Shown piece after piece: positions 11,753-22,531 of a DNA stretch of 64,000 bases. Where the stretch lies: the NCBI GenBank assembly GCA_030248065.1, contig JASAMV010000990.1, forward strand, positions 58,736 to 122,735, written 5' to 3'. The stretch comes from Rhynchonema sp. JSB1_4 (lineage: Eukaryota > Nematoda > Chromadorea > Monhysterida > Xyalidae). The position numbers and the translations under genes were made by a program. Position 1 is the first letter of the stretch; every line of letters starts with the position of its first letter. A model generated the notes under the pieces. It ran no database searches. It saw only the letters and a program-made list of their open reading frames with translations, and was not told the origin of the DNA.

Positions 11753-14700
11753 CTACAATTTTGTCTTGCTGGCTTTGTATCTATCCCTCAACGAACGACG
11801 AAGAATCTTGCCAGACTGGGACTTTGGTATTTCTTTGACAAACTCAACACCGCCGCTCAGACGTTTGTAGTTGGACACGCGCTCTGTGCAAGATTTAGGC
11901 TTGAACTTACACTGAATATGTGGTTTTGCAAACAATGAAAAAACGCACAATGAAACAGACCAGCAATGAAATCTTGAATGTGCTTCTCAGTGGTGGCCAG
12001 GGTTGCGTCTTTCAGCACCACAAACGCGCGCGGCACCTCGCCCGACTTTTCGTCCGGTATTCCGATCACAGCACAGTCGGCGATATTTGGGTGCGTGTGT
12101 AAATAGGATTCGAGCTCGGCTGGTGCAACCTGAATTCATGCACATAAGTACGATGTCGGGACCATGTATTCTCAAGGTATCAGCTAAATTTGACAGTTTC
12201 ATCTACACAGACGCTTGGTCGGTGCACCAGCCATCAACACTGACAACGTACTGCTGCACCACCGGCCTGTGCAAGCGAGACTAGGTCTGCAACCAACAAG
12301 CAACATCATATGACCGAACTTGGAACCCTTTGACTTTGATCAGTTCTTTGATTCTATCCACGATGTACACGTACGTGTCCGCGTCGTAATGGCCGATGTC
12401 ACCTGAAATAGAATGAAATCCAAGTAGCAGTTTTCCAAAAAGCTATACAGTTTTTACTGACACATAATTCAAATTGATAGTTCTTATGCTGTAATAATCT
12501 TGATCATCATGCTCTGTTGCGACTATAAGAATTCAGATCTGATCTTCAGCGCCCTGCTGTTTTGGTGCCTGACTTTCCTCAGTGAATTCGCAGAGTACAA
12601 CAACATTTATGCACCCATTATTGACGGTGCACCGATTGCAGCGGTAAGCTTAAAATTATTACACCCCAGTGTAATTTTCGAAAGTTACATTGACCAAATG
12701 TGAAAAATTACATTACACACTGTGATTTGCGGGAGAGTGCTCAGTTCTCATGAAAGTTCACTCGGGTACATAATTTTTTATTTCAGGCTCTATTCACCAT
12801 TGCTGCTATGCTACCAGATCGTTTCAAATGGGTGTCAATCCCAGCACGTATGCTGCGAACCTGGCAAAATATGTTATTCTCAATCGCTGCCATTCAAGGA
12901 TTTATCTGTCTCAGGTTCGCTGGGCATGCTTGTGCAAATGGCGCTTAATGCATTCACAATCTGTTGTTGCAGTTTCCACATTCGCAATGCAGACGGCTGC
13001 CTGACCGTAAGGATTGTGTTCGGCCTTTGTTTCTCCGTCATGACCCTGGTTGATTTGCTCACAATACACGCGCACGTGCAGAGCATGTGGGAGGACGAAC
13101 CACCAGCGCATATCGGACATCAGGATATACCGTGATCACAGTGATACACGTATTTACAGACAATGTACATTCCCTTGTTCGTGCTGGTTTACAATTCCGC
13201 CATTCAGGACTTCGCTGGTGCATAAACTTTTTATTGGGGAGGTTGGTCGTTCGGCTAATTTTTCTACGTTGCTTCAACAGGTCAGAATGTGGCGGCAGGC
13301 AGGAACACCGCAATTTGCGCATCTGACGACGCTGAACTGGTAACAAGCCTCTGATGCACACATGCTGGCACCAATAATCCGAATTCACCTGCCTGTATGC
13401 AACCATCCATCAGCATCAATAGTCTCTGCCGTTGCGTCCGGTCTGTTCCAATATCCCTTCATCAACGTTGGAGATCGAACCAGAATCTCTCCATCCTCAT
13501 TCGGTCCAAGTTCGCGACCGGTCGACGGATCGATCACCTTGATGAGCCAAGAATCATGTTGAGTGAAACGTCAGACAATCAGGTCACTCACACCTGAATA
13601 AGTATAGTCCATCCATCAGCTCATGTCACTTTGTGTTGCTGCTGGCTGGCTTGTTCCCTTCCTCCACGTTCTAATGAAAGAGAAATTGAGTGCGACCGAT
13701 TTTCCAAAAAAACTAAAAAAATATAGAATATGTCGAAAAAGATTGAATTCGATCAAATTTAAAATTAAATTAAATCAAAATGAATAAAACCCGTCCATTT
13801 TATAAAAATAACAATTTAGGAGCAAAAATGATTTTCTTTCGGAAACTCAATTTCTCGTTCATTAGAATGTGGAGGAAGGTAACAAGTCGACAAGCAGCAT
13901 CACAAAGTGAGTGACATGAGCTGATGGACGGACTATACGTACTGTATATGTACTAACTTTCATCTCAGCATTCACCGTCAGCGCACCCCCATTACCGTAC
14001 TTTCCACCGTACCCTGGCAGATGCGTCGCTGCTGTTGTTTCGGTCATACCGTAACCTGCAAAATTAGAAAGCATCTATAAAAACCTTAAAATTGAGCTAC
14101 AAACGGAAAACCGTAATAAAAAGCAGATAGACATTAAACATCAGTTTCATGTGCCAGTGTAACCTGATGACCATCTTCGCAGTGAAACCGTGGTATTTTT
14201 TGAACACGATTTTTAGCCCCCAGCCATTAACCCACATTCCATCTAATGGTCGATCCTTTGGTGACCGAAAGTGGTTATTCCGATCATGGCACTATAAAGG
14301 GCACGATACCTACCCTGTCCAACTTTGATAATGTTCGGTAATCGCCTGAGCAACATGCGTTCAGCATCTTCAGACAACGGTGCCGACCCACTAAAGGCCA
14401 GCCGGACCGAACTGAGGTCGAATTGGTCAACAAGAGGGTGTTTGGCGAGGAACTGGACGATTGGGGGCACCAGATAGAGAATATTGATCTGAAGAAGGGC
14501 ATTTACTAGAAAGCTCATCATATTCCACTCTTTGACAACGACACTATGTATTTCAAGAGCTGTGCAACCCTGGCGAACTGCTTTTCAAGACAGGATGAAT
14601 CCAGCTCTAAGTTTCGCAGGCCTAAAGCTGCGAATGGACATGATAACAAGACGGACACTCAAAGCAGTAAAGAAGACAACCCCTCCGCGTCAGAACGGGC

Positions 14701-16555
14701 AGGGACTAAACTTTCTACGAGTCATTCATTCGGTGCTGGAGCTGGACTGAATGTTAAGCAAGGATTACCACACCATACAACTTTTGTACACCGTTTCTAA
14801 AATTCCACCCCAGTATACATACAGTATGCTCTATGGTTGTAGAGGGTTTCTCTATAGGGTCCATGTAACGAGGACAGACTGTGACCAACTTTATAATCCT
14901 GCACCAGCTGCAGATAATTGACGGCATCAAACCTCGGCATGACGACAACGCGCAGTCCCATTTTCAACGATTGCAACGTGACATTGAAGCCATAAACATG
15001 GAAGAAGGGCAAAAAGGCAATCATGGTTGCAGTGTCGGGATCGAATTCGATGTCGTGCTCGGCCATAAACGTGAATGTGTGCTCACGCATGTGACTGTAA
15101 AGAGGATAAATATTGTTGACGTGCGTGGACATTGCGCTCCACCGCTAAATTATCACGTTTCAGACGTCTCGTTAGCAAGATTCAGTGAGTAACTACAGCA
15201 GCCGTGGCGGGTATGTATGTGGAGTATATGGAAAAGTGTGTGCCGCACTGATGCGCTTATCACGCACGGCACTAATATCCGACCACAACAATGTGTATGT
15301 GTTATAATGCTAAAATATACATACAACAAAATAAAATTCTGAATTTTCCAAAAAAGATTAAAATCACCTGTCACTAGCCACTGCCATAGCAACACAACAG
15401 TAGTGTGTGAGCATGACCCCTTTGGGCGGCCCCGTTGTCCCACTGGAGTACGGTAACAGGCACAGATCGGACTTGACATCAATTTCCACTGGTGGATCGT
15501 TCAGATTGGGCGCCCTGAGGGTAGTGGGGATATTCATCTAAACGCTGCGTTGTAACCTCCAACAAGCACGGCTTCTGTTGAAAAAACTCGTACCTGGTGG
15601 CCAAATCCGAATACAAATAAATTGGAATCCCATTACACAGTCGTTCACCAGGTGGGGTGTTCGAGCCGATGAAAATAAAGCCCTGAAATATCAGGTTAGC
15701 ACTTTTCAGGGCCCAGGTAATGTTGTGCGTTTTATTGTACTTTGACATGACGATGCAACTGCTGCACAGCCGCGGCACAATTGGCAAATGTTTCGTGGTT
15801 GACGCACACAAACGCAGCTCGTGAGTCGGATATTTGGCGCTGGTATTCGGCTGGAAACACGATGTTAATGTTGCAATTGTACTTTCGCATGTCATGTCGC
15901 CCAACTTGCAGAAATGCATCTCATTTATGATGATCATCTTAAGCTTATAATCATGTCTTGTGCTTGTTATCATGCCCATTGCGTCGCATACGAAATGAAG
16001 CAGTGCAGATGCTTTCTTGTGTACACACGCGTCTGCATAGCTGTTGCAAATGTCTAATTGACCGTTGAACAAATCACCAAGAATGCACTCATGTGATATG
16101 GAAAATCACAAACCAGCATTTGAGATTGGACCAATGCCGGACACTATGGCACCGTTTGCCATAATGGCCAATGACAATATGGGGTATTCGACACAGTTGG
16201 GCAGTGCCACCACAACAACGTGCTGCTTGCGTAGTCCGATTGAGCGAAGGGCACTTTTCACAGCCAGAAATTCCATCCAAACTTGCGAAAATGTCAACTT
16301 TTGACCTGTCGTGGTGTCAGCCTGAGCGTGGAAGGACAGAGTATTGCGGTCACTCGCATAGCCGGGTGCACGCCCCCGTTTCACAAGCACGGGCCCAGAT
16401 TTATTGCAAGAAAGAGATAATTCGGAAAATAAAAACCTCACCAACGCTTCCTTTTGAGGTGCATTGCAGCACTGTAGCCACAGACCATCAAGTATAGATT
16501 CATGGAACGGCACTTCGGGTATGGTTATTGGGGGCAGTTTAGATTGGATCGGCAT
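11753..16555 (-). CDS. 4-coumarate-CoA ligase-like acyl-CoA synthetase (12 exons, complete)
   Basis: An ATP-dependent acyl-adenylate-forming ligase of the ANL superfamily: it activates a carboxylic acid as acyl-AMP and transfers it to CoA. Twelve exons join in one 557-residue frame, normal for the family: 16442-16555, 16114-16321, 15741-15850, 15594-15682, 15368-15514, 14890-15094, 14314-14488, 13958-14055, 13393-13537, 12320-12402, 11961-12129, 11753-11883. Visible motifs are the P-loop-like AMP-binding signature [10 protein letters not shown] (about residues 197-206), GYGMTE (about 350), DGWLHTGD, the [20 protein letters not shown] hinge and the catalytic lysine in EIPKSQSGK (about 540). 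All introns are GT-AG except that after exon 9, which needs a GC donor. The C-terminus SKTKL ends in TKL, close to but not a canonical peroxisomal PTS1. The substrate (fatty acid or aromatic acid) cannot be told from sequence. Confidence 0.92.
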
Positions 16556-17160
16556 GACAGAACGTGAGGATTTCTGGTCAAAATTACGCACGAATCGCCA
16601 GAAAGAAATGTTAGAACCTTAACTTAGCGTAACACAGCAACGCAAATGCGATTGTTTACTCGACTCTTGTGTTTCGTTGGTCTTATCGCAGATGTCAAGT
16701 TACCTACTGGGGTTATGAGTGTAATTTGTGCTGTGCTACCACTGCTTGATAAGGACTTGATGTACACATAATACAATGCGCATTGACTCACAAAGATAGC
16801 AAACACAGCGGTCAGAATCACACTTGGTCCGGTCTTGCCCTGCTCACGTTATATCACTGTATATTGTGCATATTACATCAAGGTGCCTCGAACTTCGACC
16901 AGCATTGGAGTTGTTCCCACACAGACCTAATAAAGAACTTTTACTTTGGTTGAAATTGGTGGCAACAGCAAATCTAGAGATGTTCTCAGTCCAAAAGGCT
17001 ACATGAATGATGTGACCGCGCAACACCGGACCGATCACCCACCGCCCACCGTGAGAGTTGCCCTCCATCTTTATTGGACTTTGTGACTTGAGCAAAAGAA
17101 GCAGAATGCACGTAAAATTGATTATGTACAAAAACAATAACAGATCTAGGTGAGTTAAAT
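16556..17160. other. Spacer between two minus-strand genes
   Basis: The promoter and 5' UTR of the acyl-CoA ligase gene should lie here. Open frames are present on the minus strand but overlap each other and show no recognisable domain, so I do not call them. Confidence 0.35.
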
Positions 17161-17881
17161 CTACATATTGTACCACCGATCATCCCAATATTTCGAGCCG
17201 TGTTTCTTCGAAGAAACGTGGAAAATCGCGTGCCCTCTCGATTCCTCGGGGCGAAGCTAAAAGATGGGCATACATACTTGGGACAAAAGAAGAAAAATAA
17301 ATAAATATAATATGGCAATTGTGACCTGATACATTCGGGGTATGGTTGTCCTGACGCCATTATTCGGCTTGAAATCACCACCGATGGCGTATTTCTCAAC
17401 TTGAGCTAGAATTTGATATTTAGTGCGAAAGTCGAGTTCTTGCTGGCGTTTACGTCGATATTCGTAACTAAAAAGTAAAAGTCCAGAGTTACTCAATTGG
17501 CGTAAAAACCAGTACTCATCACCTGATTACATACATGTGGTACATTGTAAAGAGCGCAAGCGAGTGTTGCGAGATCACTGAGCTCCACTTCAATTCCGAT
17601 GTTGCTCAAAGCTCTTGCTGCATAAAAAGTTTGTGTGCACGAAGCTAATTTGCTCTAAATTTAATTATTATGCAACGGCTCAAAGCATAAAAATTTCCAA
17701 AGCGAACCTGGCGATAATTTTGACAAAGCAGTCGATTTCAGTGGGCTCCAACGAAAACCAAACATGCGGGTTGTTACGACGAATTTCGGGTAGGAATTCC
17801 TTCACAAATTGTTGCATGCCTTCGGACTTGGGTCGATGATGTGGCCAGCAGAAACGAAGGTGCTCCAGCCACGGCACACAT
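17161..17881 (-). CDS. 3' part of a gene with an L51/S25/CI-B8-like domain, possibly mitochondrial
   Basis: Four consecutive exons join in frame to a TAG at 17161: 17708-17881, 17544-17613, 17326-17442 and 17161-17256 (about 152 residues). The first encodes LRFCWPHHRPKSEGMQQFVK followed by EFLPEIRRNNPHVW. This matches the pattern of the thioredoxin-like L51/S25/CI-B8 fold found in mitochondrial ribosomal protein mL43 and complex I NDUFA2: a strand ending in cysteine, a small-residue turn, a helix with FxxxxLPxI, then NNPxV. The downstream part ends in SKKHGSKYWDDRWYNM and is not recognised. The first exon begins in mid-codon (phase 2), so at least one 5' exon to the right is missing from the model. 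The acceptors CAGCAAG and CGCCAG were chosen to keep the frame and could be wrong. mL43 is the best guess; confidence in the identity is low. Confidence 0.4.
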
Positions 17882-19260
17882 CTGTAAGGGACATACAACG
17901 TCGGCTGATATTAAACTGGGTGACTGGATCGGATCAACAGTTGTCACAGGATCTTTTTTGAATAATGATTTACAGATGTCACCAATGTTGACCAGGGCAG
18001 CTATTGTCTTGGTTACCCAAAATGAACAACTTATAATACACGCTCGTCAAAGGCCATGGCGTCAGTTAATCTCGACACGTATGTTTGCTTGAACTACAAG
18101 TGGCAAACGCAGATACTGTCCCAAAGCCTGATGCCAGTACGCGACAGTGGCGGATCTAACTGTCGGCCAAGGAGGGGGGCAAATTCCATTCATCTAGTGC
18201 TTGCTTGATTTTTCAAGAACCGTTTTTGTCCTGTGCTCGTTTATAAATGGGCGTTTTAAGCCAAATACCAAACAAAACACGAGCAAAAAATCTTCACGCG
18301 CGACAACATGTCATGGAAATGCGTGCACATGACGCGCAATTTTTGGACCACTGAAGTCTGTTAGAGTGAAATCCCGCGACTTGGGGATATTTTATACTTC
18401 TTTCCGAAATGGTGTCCCTCTTCAGGAGCCAAAAGCGTTGACCAAAAGAGGGGGCCTAAGCCCCTGTGCCCCGCTGGATGCGCCAGTGGTAAGTGACGAT
18501 CTCTTACTGGCGCAATACCACGTGCGACTGAGCAAAAGGCGAAAAAGCCAATCAATAGCAAACGACCGGGAATGAGCCACTCAAAAAGTATCAAAACGAA
18601 CCGGAGCTTCTGCACCATGTGTGCATTGGCATTGGGCATCATAGCATGCGCGTGATAGAAATGAGACATCTTGATCTTCTTGTCAATGAAATCCAAATGT
18701 AACGAATATTATAAAACTAAATATTTACTTGCAGTCGAAATGTATGAAAAATAAGGCTCAAGTAAAAAGCCTACGTTTGCCACTTGAGACACGTAATGTA
18801 CAGCCAAATCTCGAGTTCAACGGCAAATATGGGGTTGTATTTTATTTGCCAGTTCAACGAAATTTTAACGACCGAAAACGTAACAGAATCAGCAGGGTTG
18901 AAATCATCTATCAGCATTCAACCATCGTGATACGATTAAGTAAATAACAAAGAAATCACAACTTTGTACATGAAAAAATCACGAAAAAACATTTTGTGTG
19001 GAAAACAGGAATCATAGCGACCGGAAGGCATTACGGGCAATAAACGGGACTGTGATGGTGGCAAATCTAACTGTCATCCATGTCGGTGGTATCTGGAAGA
19101 ACAGAATTTATTGTCTTGACTTTGAGTGGACAGACGATCACAGCAGAATAGATGAGAATGGTCGCGAAACGCACTCATGTGTAATAATATGGTCTGCCTA
19201 TATTCACCGTCAACCAACAATGACCAGTTCTCACTTGCTACAAATTTTCAAGGGCCCAAA
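17882..19260. other. Intergenic, with a possible degraded transposon
   Basis: No firm gene; the missing 5' exon of the preceding gene may be here. A CAGTGGCGGATC word at 18145 and a near-complement ending at 18488 resemble the ends of a hAT-type non-autonomous element, but the ends and the 8-bp flanks match imperfectly. Confidence 0.35.
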
Positions 19261-19279
19261 TGGTAGCAAAAGGGGTGGG

Positions 19280-20065
19280 GTCGAAAACCCCGGAAAAAAA
19301 ACCCGAAAAGAAACGCCGAAAAAAAAACTCCGAAAAATAAAAACCCCGAAAACGAAAAACCCCGAAAAAAACCCCGAAAACGAAAAACACCGAAAAATAT
19401 AAAATGTGTGGAAAACAATTCTTTTGGTTAGAGAAGGGTATTCATGTCGTTCGTGCACCAAAAAATGGGCACTGGTACAGTTCGGGCACAAGTTAGGTAA
19501 TTCTCCTTTGTTCATGTCTTCCTGGCTGGCAGCCTAAGCCTAAGCCTAACCCTGAATGAAGGCCTATTCCGTTAAACTTTTGTGGATGTTGCCTTCATGT
19601 GGCCAGGTCTTCCTGGCTGGCAGCCTAAGCCAAAGCCTAACCCTGAAGGAAAGCCTGAGCAGTTAGGTTTTTGTGGAAGTTTTCTTCAAATGGACAGGTC
19701 TTCCTGGCTGGCAGCCTAAGCCTAAGCCTAACCCTGAAAGAAAGCCTGTGCAGCTGTACATTTGTGGATGTTTCCTTCATATGGACATGTCTTCCTGGCT
19801 GGTAGCCTAGGCCTAAGCCTGTGAACAAGCCTAAGCCCAAGTCTAGGTTCAAGTCTGATCCGAAGCCAATTTATCAAGTGTAGGGGTGATGTTTCACTCG
19901 TGGGTCACGAGCGACATGAATACCCACCTCTAACAAGATTTTTTTTCATCCCTGACATTTTTTATTTTTCGGGCTTTTTTCGGGGTTTTTCGTTTTCGGG
20001 GTTTTATTTTCGGGGTTTTTCATTTTCGGGGTTTTCCGTTTCGGGGTTTTTTTGGGTTTTCGACG
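19280..20065. mobile_element. Inverted-repeat element with telomere-like core
   Basis: Two arms of about 170 bases, 19280-19465 and 19897-20065, are reverse complements. Each consists of a block of CCCCGAAAA-type repeats, reading GGGGTTTTTCG on the other side, followed by a shared unique part containing GGGTATTCATGTCG. Between them lies a 91-bp tandem repeat with telomere-like hexamers. The right arm runs into the 3' end of the MED10 reading frame. No transposase frame is present, so it is called non-autonomous or a foldback structure. Confidence 0.65.
19517..19870. repeat. 91-bp tandem repeat carrying TTAGGC-type hexamers
   Basis: Copies start at 19517, 19608, 19699 and 19790, exactly 91 bases apart; the fourth is degenerate. 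Each opens with TCTTCCTGGCTGGCAGCCTA and continues with two or three GCCTAA units, the complement of the nematode telomere hexamer TTAGGC. They are therefore partly interstitial telomere-like sequence. Confidence 0.85.
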
Positions 20066-20845
20066 GCCACCAAGCAGAGCAGCACCTCAGGTTCGCGAAA
20101 GATACTTTGAAGTGTGCTTCTATTCCGCAAGTGTGCATCAAACAAAAGTCGATTGCAAACGCACTTTTCTGCGCGGCCGAGCGTTCGCGGCACGATCGAT
20201 AGGCCATCGTTTCGGCGGGCATCTCCGCCGACAGCTCTTTCAACAAATGCGCACGAAATTTGCTGTACAATTCGATTTTGCCGTTGACCTCGCGATTTTT
20301 TGCCGCTGTCCGCTCGAGCATCTCCTTGGTGTAAACTTGTGGGTTCTTGCCCTGATCCAGCACGTCCAGCAGCTCGATCGGCACTTGCACGTCGTGAAAT
20401 GCGTCCTTGATTTGGTTGATCTCCTGCAAATAAGGCGTGTGTTTGCTATGAGAAAATATAAACTAGGAGTTAGAAACAGAATGATACGTAGTGACTTGCA
20501 AACGCACAAACACGAACGATTCTACATACTTATATTATCATCCGTGTTATACTTATATTACACGTTGTTCGCGTGGCGCTCTGCTTCGATAAATATCTGA
20601 CCAAACACCCTTAGCAATCAATCACCGACCTGAAGTCCAGTGACGAGAGTCTGCAACTTTCGATTGAGCGATTCCTGACTTTGTGGATGAAAATCGGCCG
20701 CGATGACGGCGATTTGTCGCGCGTTTTCTTGGAAAGTTTCCAATGTTTCCTCCAATTTGTCGAATTTCGTCGCACTGCCACTCGGCTGTTGCGGGTCAGG
20801 CGCTGGTATTGATTGTTGTTGTTGTGTTGGCTTATTTACGTCCAT
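20004..20845 (-). CDS. MED10: Mediator complex subunit 10
   Basis: MED10 (Nut2) is a subunit of the Mediator middle module, which links activators to RNA polymerase II in the nucleus. Exon 1 (20630-20845) encodes 72 residues: a Q/P-rich leader, then KFDKLEETLETFQENARQIA and a conserved helix ending in LVTGLQ. Exon 2 begins at 20423 after a TTGCAG acceptor and continues EINQIKDAFHDVQVPIELLD, then VLDQGKNPQVYTKEMLERT, the family signature. The homologous part ends near MAYRS (about 20190). Beyond it the frame stays open for about 60 codons and runs into the inverted-repeat element, giving a low-complexity tail (KTQKNPETENPENEKPRK) unlike any MED10. The true 3' end is therefore uncertain: either an unrecognised intron or a tail captured from the repeat. 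Identity is very secure. Confidence 0.88.
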
Positions 20846-20902
20846 TTTTTTGATAAATTCGTCCGAATGGGTTAGGCTACGAGTGCGGGTGAAGTTAAAG
20901 TT

Positions 20903-21055
20903 TCACACGCTCTCACTTTGTGACTTGTCTTTATCGGTGTTCAACACTCGTTGGCGCAGCTCGTCGATGTCGATGCCTTTCGATGACAGGGCCTGAACGA
21001 GAAATTTGGGAACTTTGTGGGTGTTATGGCGAAAGCTTTTGTCAAAAATAGCCAT
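20903..21055 (-). CDS. Small 50-residue ORF just upstream of MED10
   Basis: An uninterrupted minus-strand frame starts with ATG at 21055 (MAIFDKSFRHNTHKVPKFLV) and stops with TGA at 20903. It encodes a basic, helical-looking protein with IDIDELRQRVLN near the end. MED10 starts 57 bases downstream on the same strand. I see no trans-splice-type acceptor (TTTCAG) in the gap, so the two may share one mRNA, as a dicistronic transcript or a coding upstream ORF. I do not recognise the protein. Codon composition and the amphipathic C-terminal helix look protein-like, but a chance ORF of this size is possible. Confidence 0.45.
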   Translation of the reverse strand: MAIFDKSFRHNTHKVPKFLVQALSSKGIDIDELRQRVLNTDKDKSQSESV

Positions 21056-22245
21056 TTTTCTGATATTTTTGGGTGACTCGAGCTAGCTAGCCGGCGACTT
21101 GCGTTGCGAGTGTGGGATTTTGTGGCTACAGCTAGTTACATACCTAGGGGCACCGAGCTAGCTACCTATCCGCTCCTACCCCAACCGGACGCCAACCACA
21201 TCACTGCTCGGTGTCGGTTATCGAAGTCTCGGTGGTCATCACCTCACATGCTTTCCGTTAAAACCTAAAAGTCGTACATGAAACACGACACACCTGCACT
21301 TCACGCGTCCAATCCAAATCCTAGGTCACCACAACAGCGCAGCTCGGCGCTCGCTCATTGAGACACAAACAGATTTAGTCCCACTTTCAGCCCCCATTAA
21401 AGCCCCAGTAACGTATTAAGGTTTGATAGTTGCACACAGGCTCGGATCAGATACTTTGTTATTGCATACAACGTTTGTGACTCGATTACATGACATACCA
21501 CAGTTGCATACACTGCATGTTGAGGAATATGCACGAATATTCGCGATTATAAGAGAACAAGCCCCATACAAGCGCAGCCCCCAAAACGGGGTCAGTGAAT
21601 AATCGTATCGTTGAAAATTGGACCCCCAATATTAGTATCCCACTAAATTGGGCCGAGTAAAAAAATGGAACCCCACAAAATGGAACCTTCAGTAACAAAA
21701 CACCATTCTCACCTGGTGCGGTACACCACATTGCGGATTGCGCTATGGTAAGGCCTTATTGTTTTATTATACATGAGTTACACAGTCACTGATGACACAG
21801 TAAGGGAAATAAGTGAAGATTCAACACCCATAAACACAATTATAGAGAGAATAATACCCATCTGAAGCCCGTTTTTCGAAAGTGAGTTTTTTCAGATTTG
21901 GGCGAGGGAAAAGATAGAACCCCCAATCATGGAACCCCTTAAATTGACCCCAGTGAAAGAACAGAACCTCCGACAATATGGTAAAGCAGTAGAGCCCCTT
22001 GTATTTAGGTTACAAAAAATTTTATTCATTTTTATTTTTATTTAGGTTTTTACGGTACCTGCCATCAGGGTATTTTTTGAAATTCGTAGCCGTTATGTTT
22101 TATTTACCTTGCCTTGCCATAGCTCGTTATGCACTGAAAGAGCCCAAGTTGTACTTGCCAAATGGCAACCTACTCCAAAAATTGCTTCCAAGTCGAAAAT
22201 TTACTTGCCGCGAAATTTACTTATTTAATTTATTAGCGAGTGCAT
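21056..22245. other. Intergenic, with GAGCCCC-type repeat fragments
   Basis: It holds the presumed shared promoter of the MED10 region on the right side of that gene. Repeat fragments rich in ATAGAGCCCC/GGGGTCAGTGAA words occur at about 21590-21990, and the terminal repeat of a family described below (TATTTAGGTTTTTACGGTA) is at about 22043-22061. No gene is recognised. Confidence 0.4.
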
Positions 22246-22259
22246 ACTTGCAAGAAAAG

Positions 22260-22340
22260 TCCTCCAATCTATCTATCACTATCGTCGGTCAACACATTCC
22301 GCATCCCGCCCAATCTGTCTATCGTCAACACCCTATCCTG
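22260..22340. repeat. Degenerate ATCTATCTATCGTCAACA copies
   Basis: Two imperfect copies of the 18-bp unit found as an array at 24687-25090, in the opposite orientation. They sit within 90 bases of the TRIAP1 stop codon, so they would be part of the TRIAP1 3' UTR. Confidence 0.6.
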
Positions 22341-22348
22341 GTCAAGTA

Positions 22349-22531
22349 CTAGACTGGACGGACACCAACCTGTCTGATGCACTTCTGGTATTCCTCGAAC
22401 AGCCGTTTACAAGGATCGTTGTGCGTCCGTTTGCCTTTGAGAAACTCCGACGTGAACCAATTGTGAAAACAATCGTCGTACGCGTGTTTGGCTTCGTTAC
22501 ATTCAGGGCTGATGCTTTGCATTCGATCCAT
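22349..22531 (-). CDS. TRIAP1: TRIAP1/Mdm35-type twin CX9C protein
   Basis: A single-exon frame of 60 residues. It has two CX9C motifs, CNEAKHAYDDC and CKRLFEEYQKC, separated by HNWFTSEFLKGKRTHNDP. The arrangement CX9C-FxxWFxxxFLKG-DPC-CX9C is diagnostic of TRIAP1 (yeast Mdm35). Members fold with two disulphides in the mitochondrial intermembrane space and pair with PRELI/Ups proteins to carry phospholipids between mitochondrial membranes. It is somewhat shorter than the human protein (76 aa), lacking the variable C-terminal tail. The start is the first ATG and gives the expected N-terminal length. Identity is clear from the motif spacing. Confidence 0.88.
   Translation of the reverse strand: MDRMQSISPECNEAKHAYDDCFHNWFTSEFLKGKRTHNDPCKRLFEEYQKCIRQVGVRPV

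Noticed and set aside
18145..18488. hAT MITE with CAGTGGCGG ends
   Set aside because: The terminal repeats match only partly, the right end reads CACTGG instead of CAGTGG, and the 8-bp flanks agree at 6 of 8 positions. Kept only as a note.
20846..20902. SL2-type trans-spliced operon between the small ORF and MED10
   Set aside because: No acceptor-like TTTCAG or U-rich element is visible in the 57-base gap. A dicistronic mRNA remains possible but a classic nematode operon is not supported.
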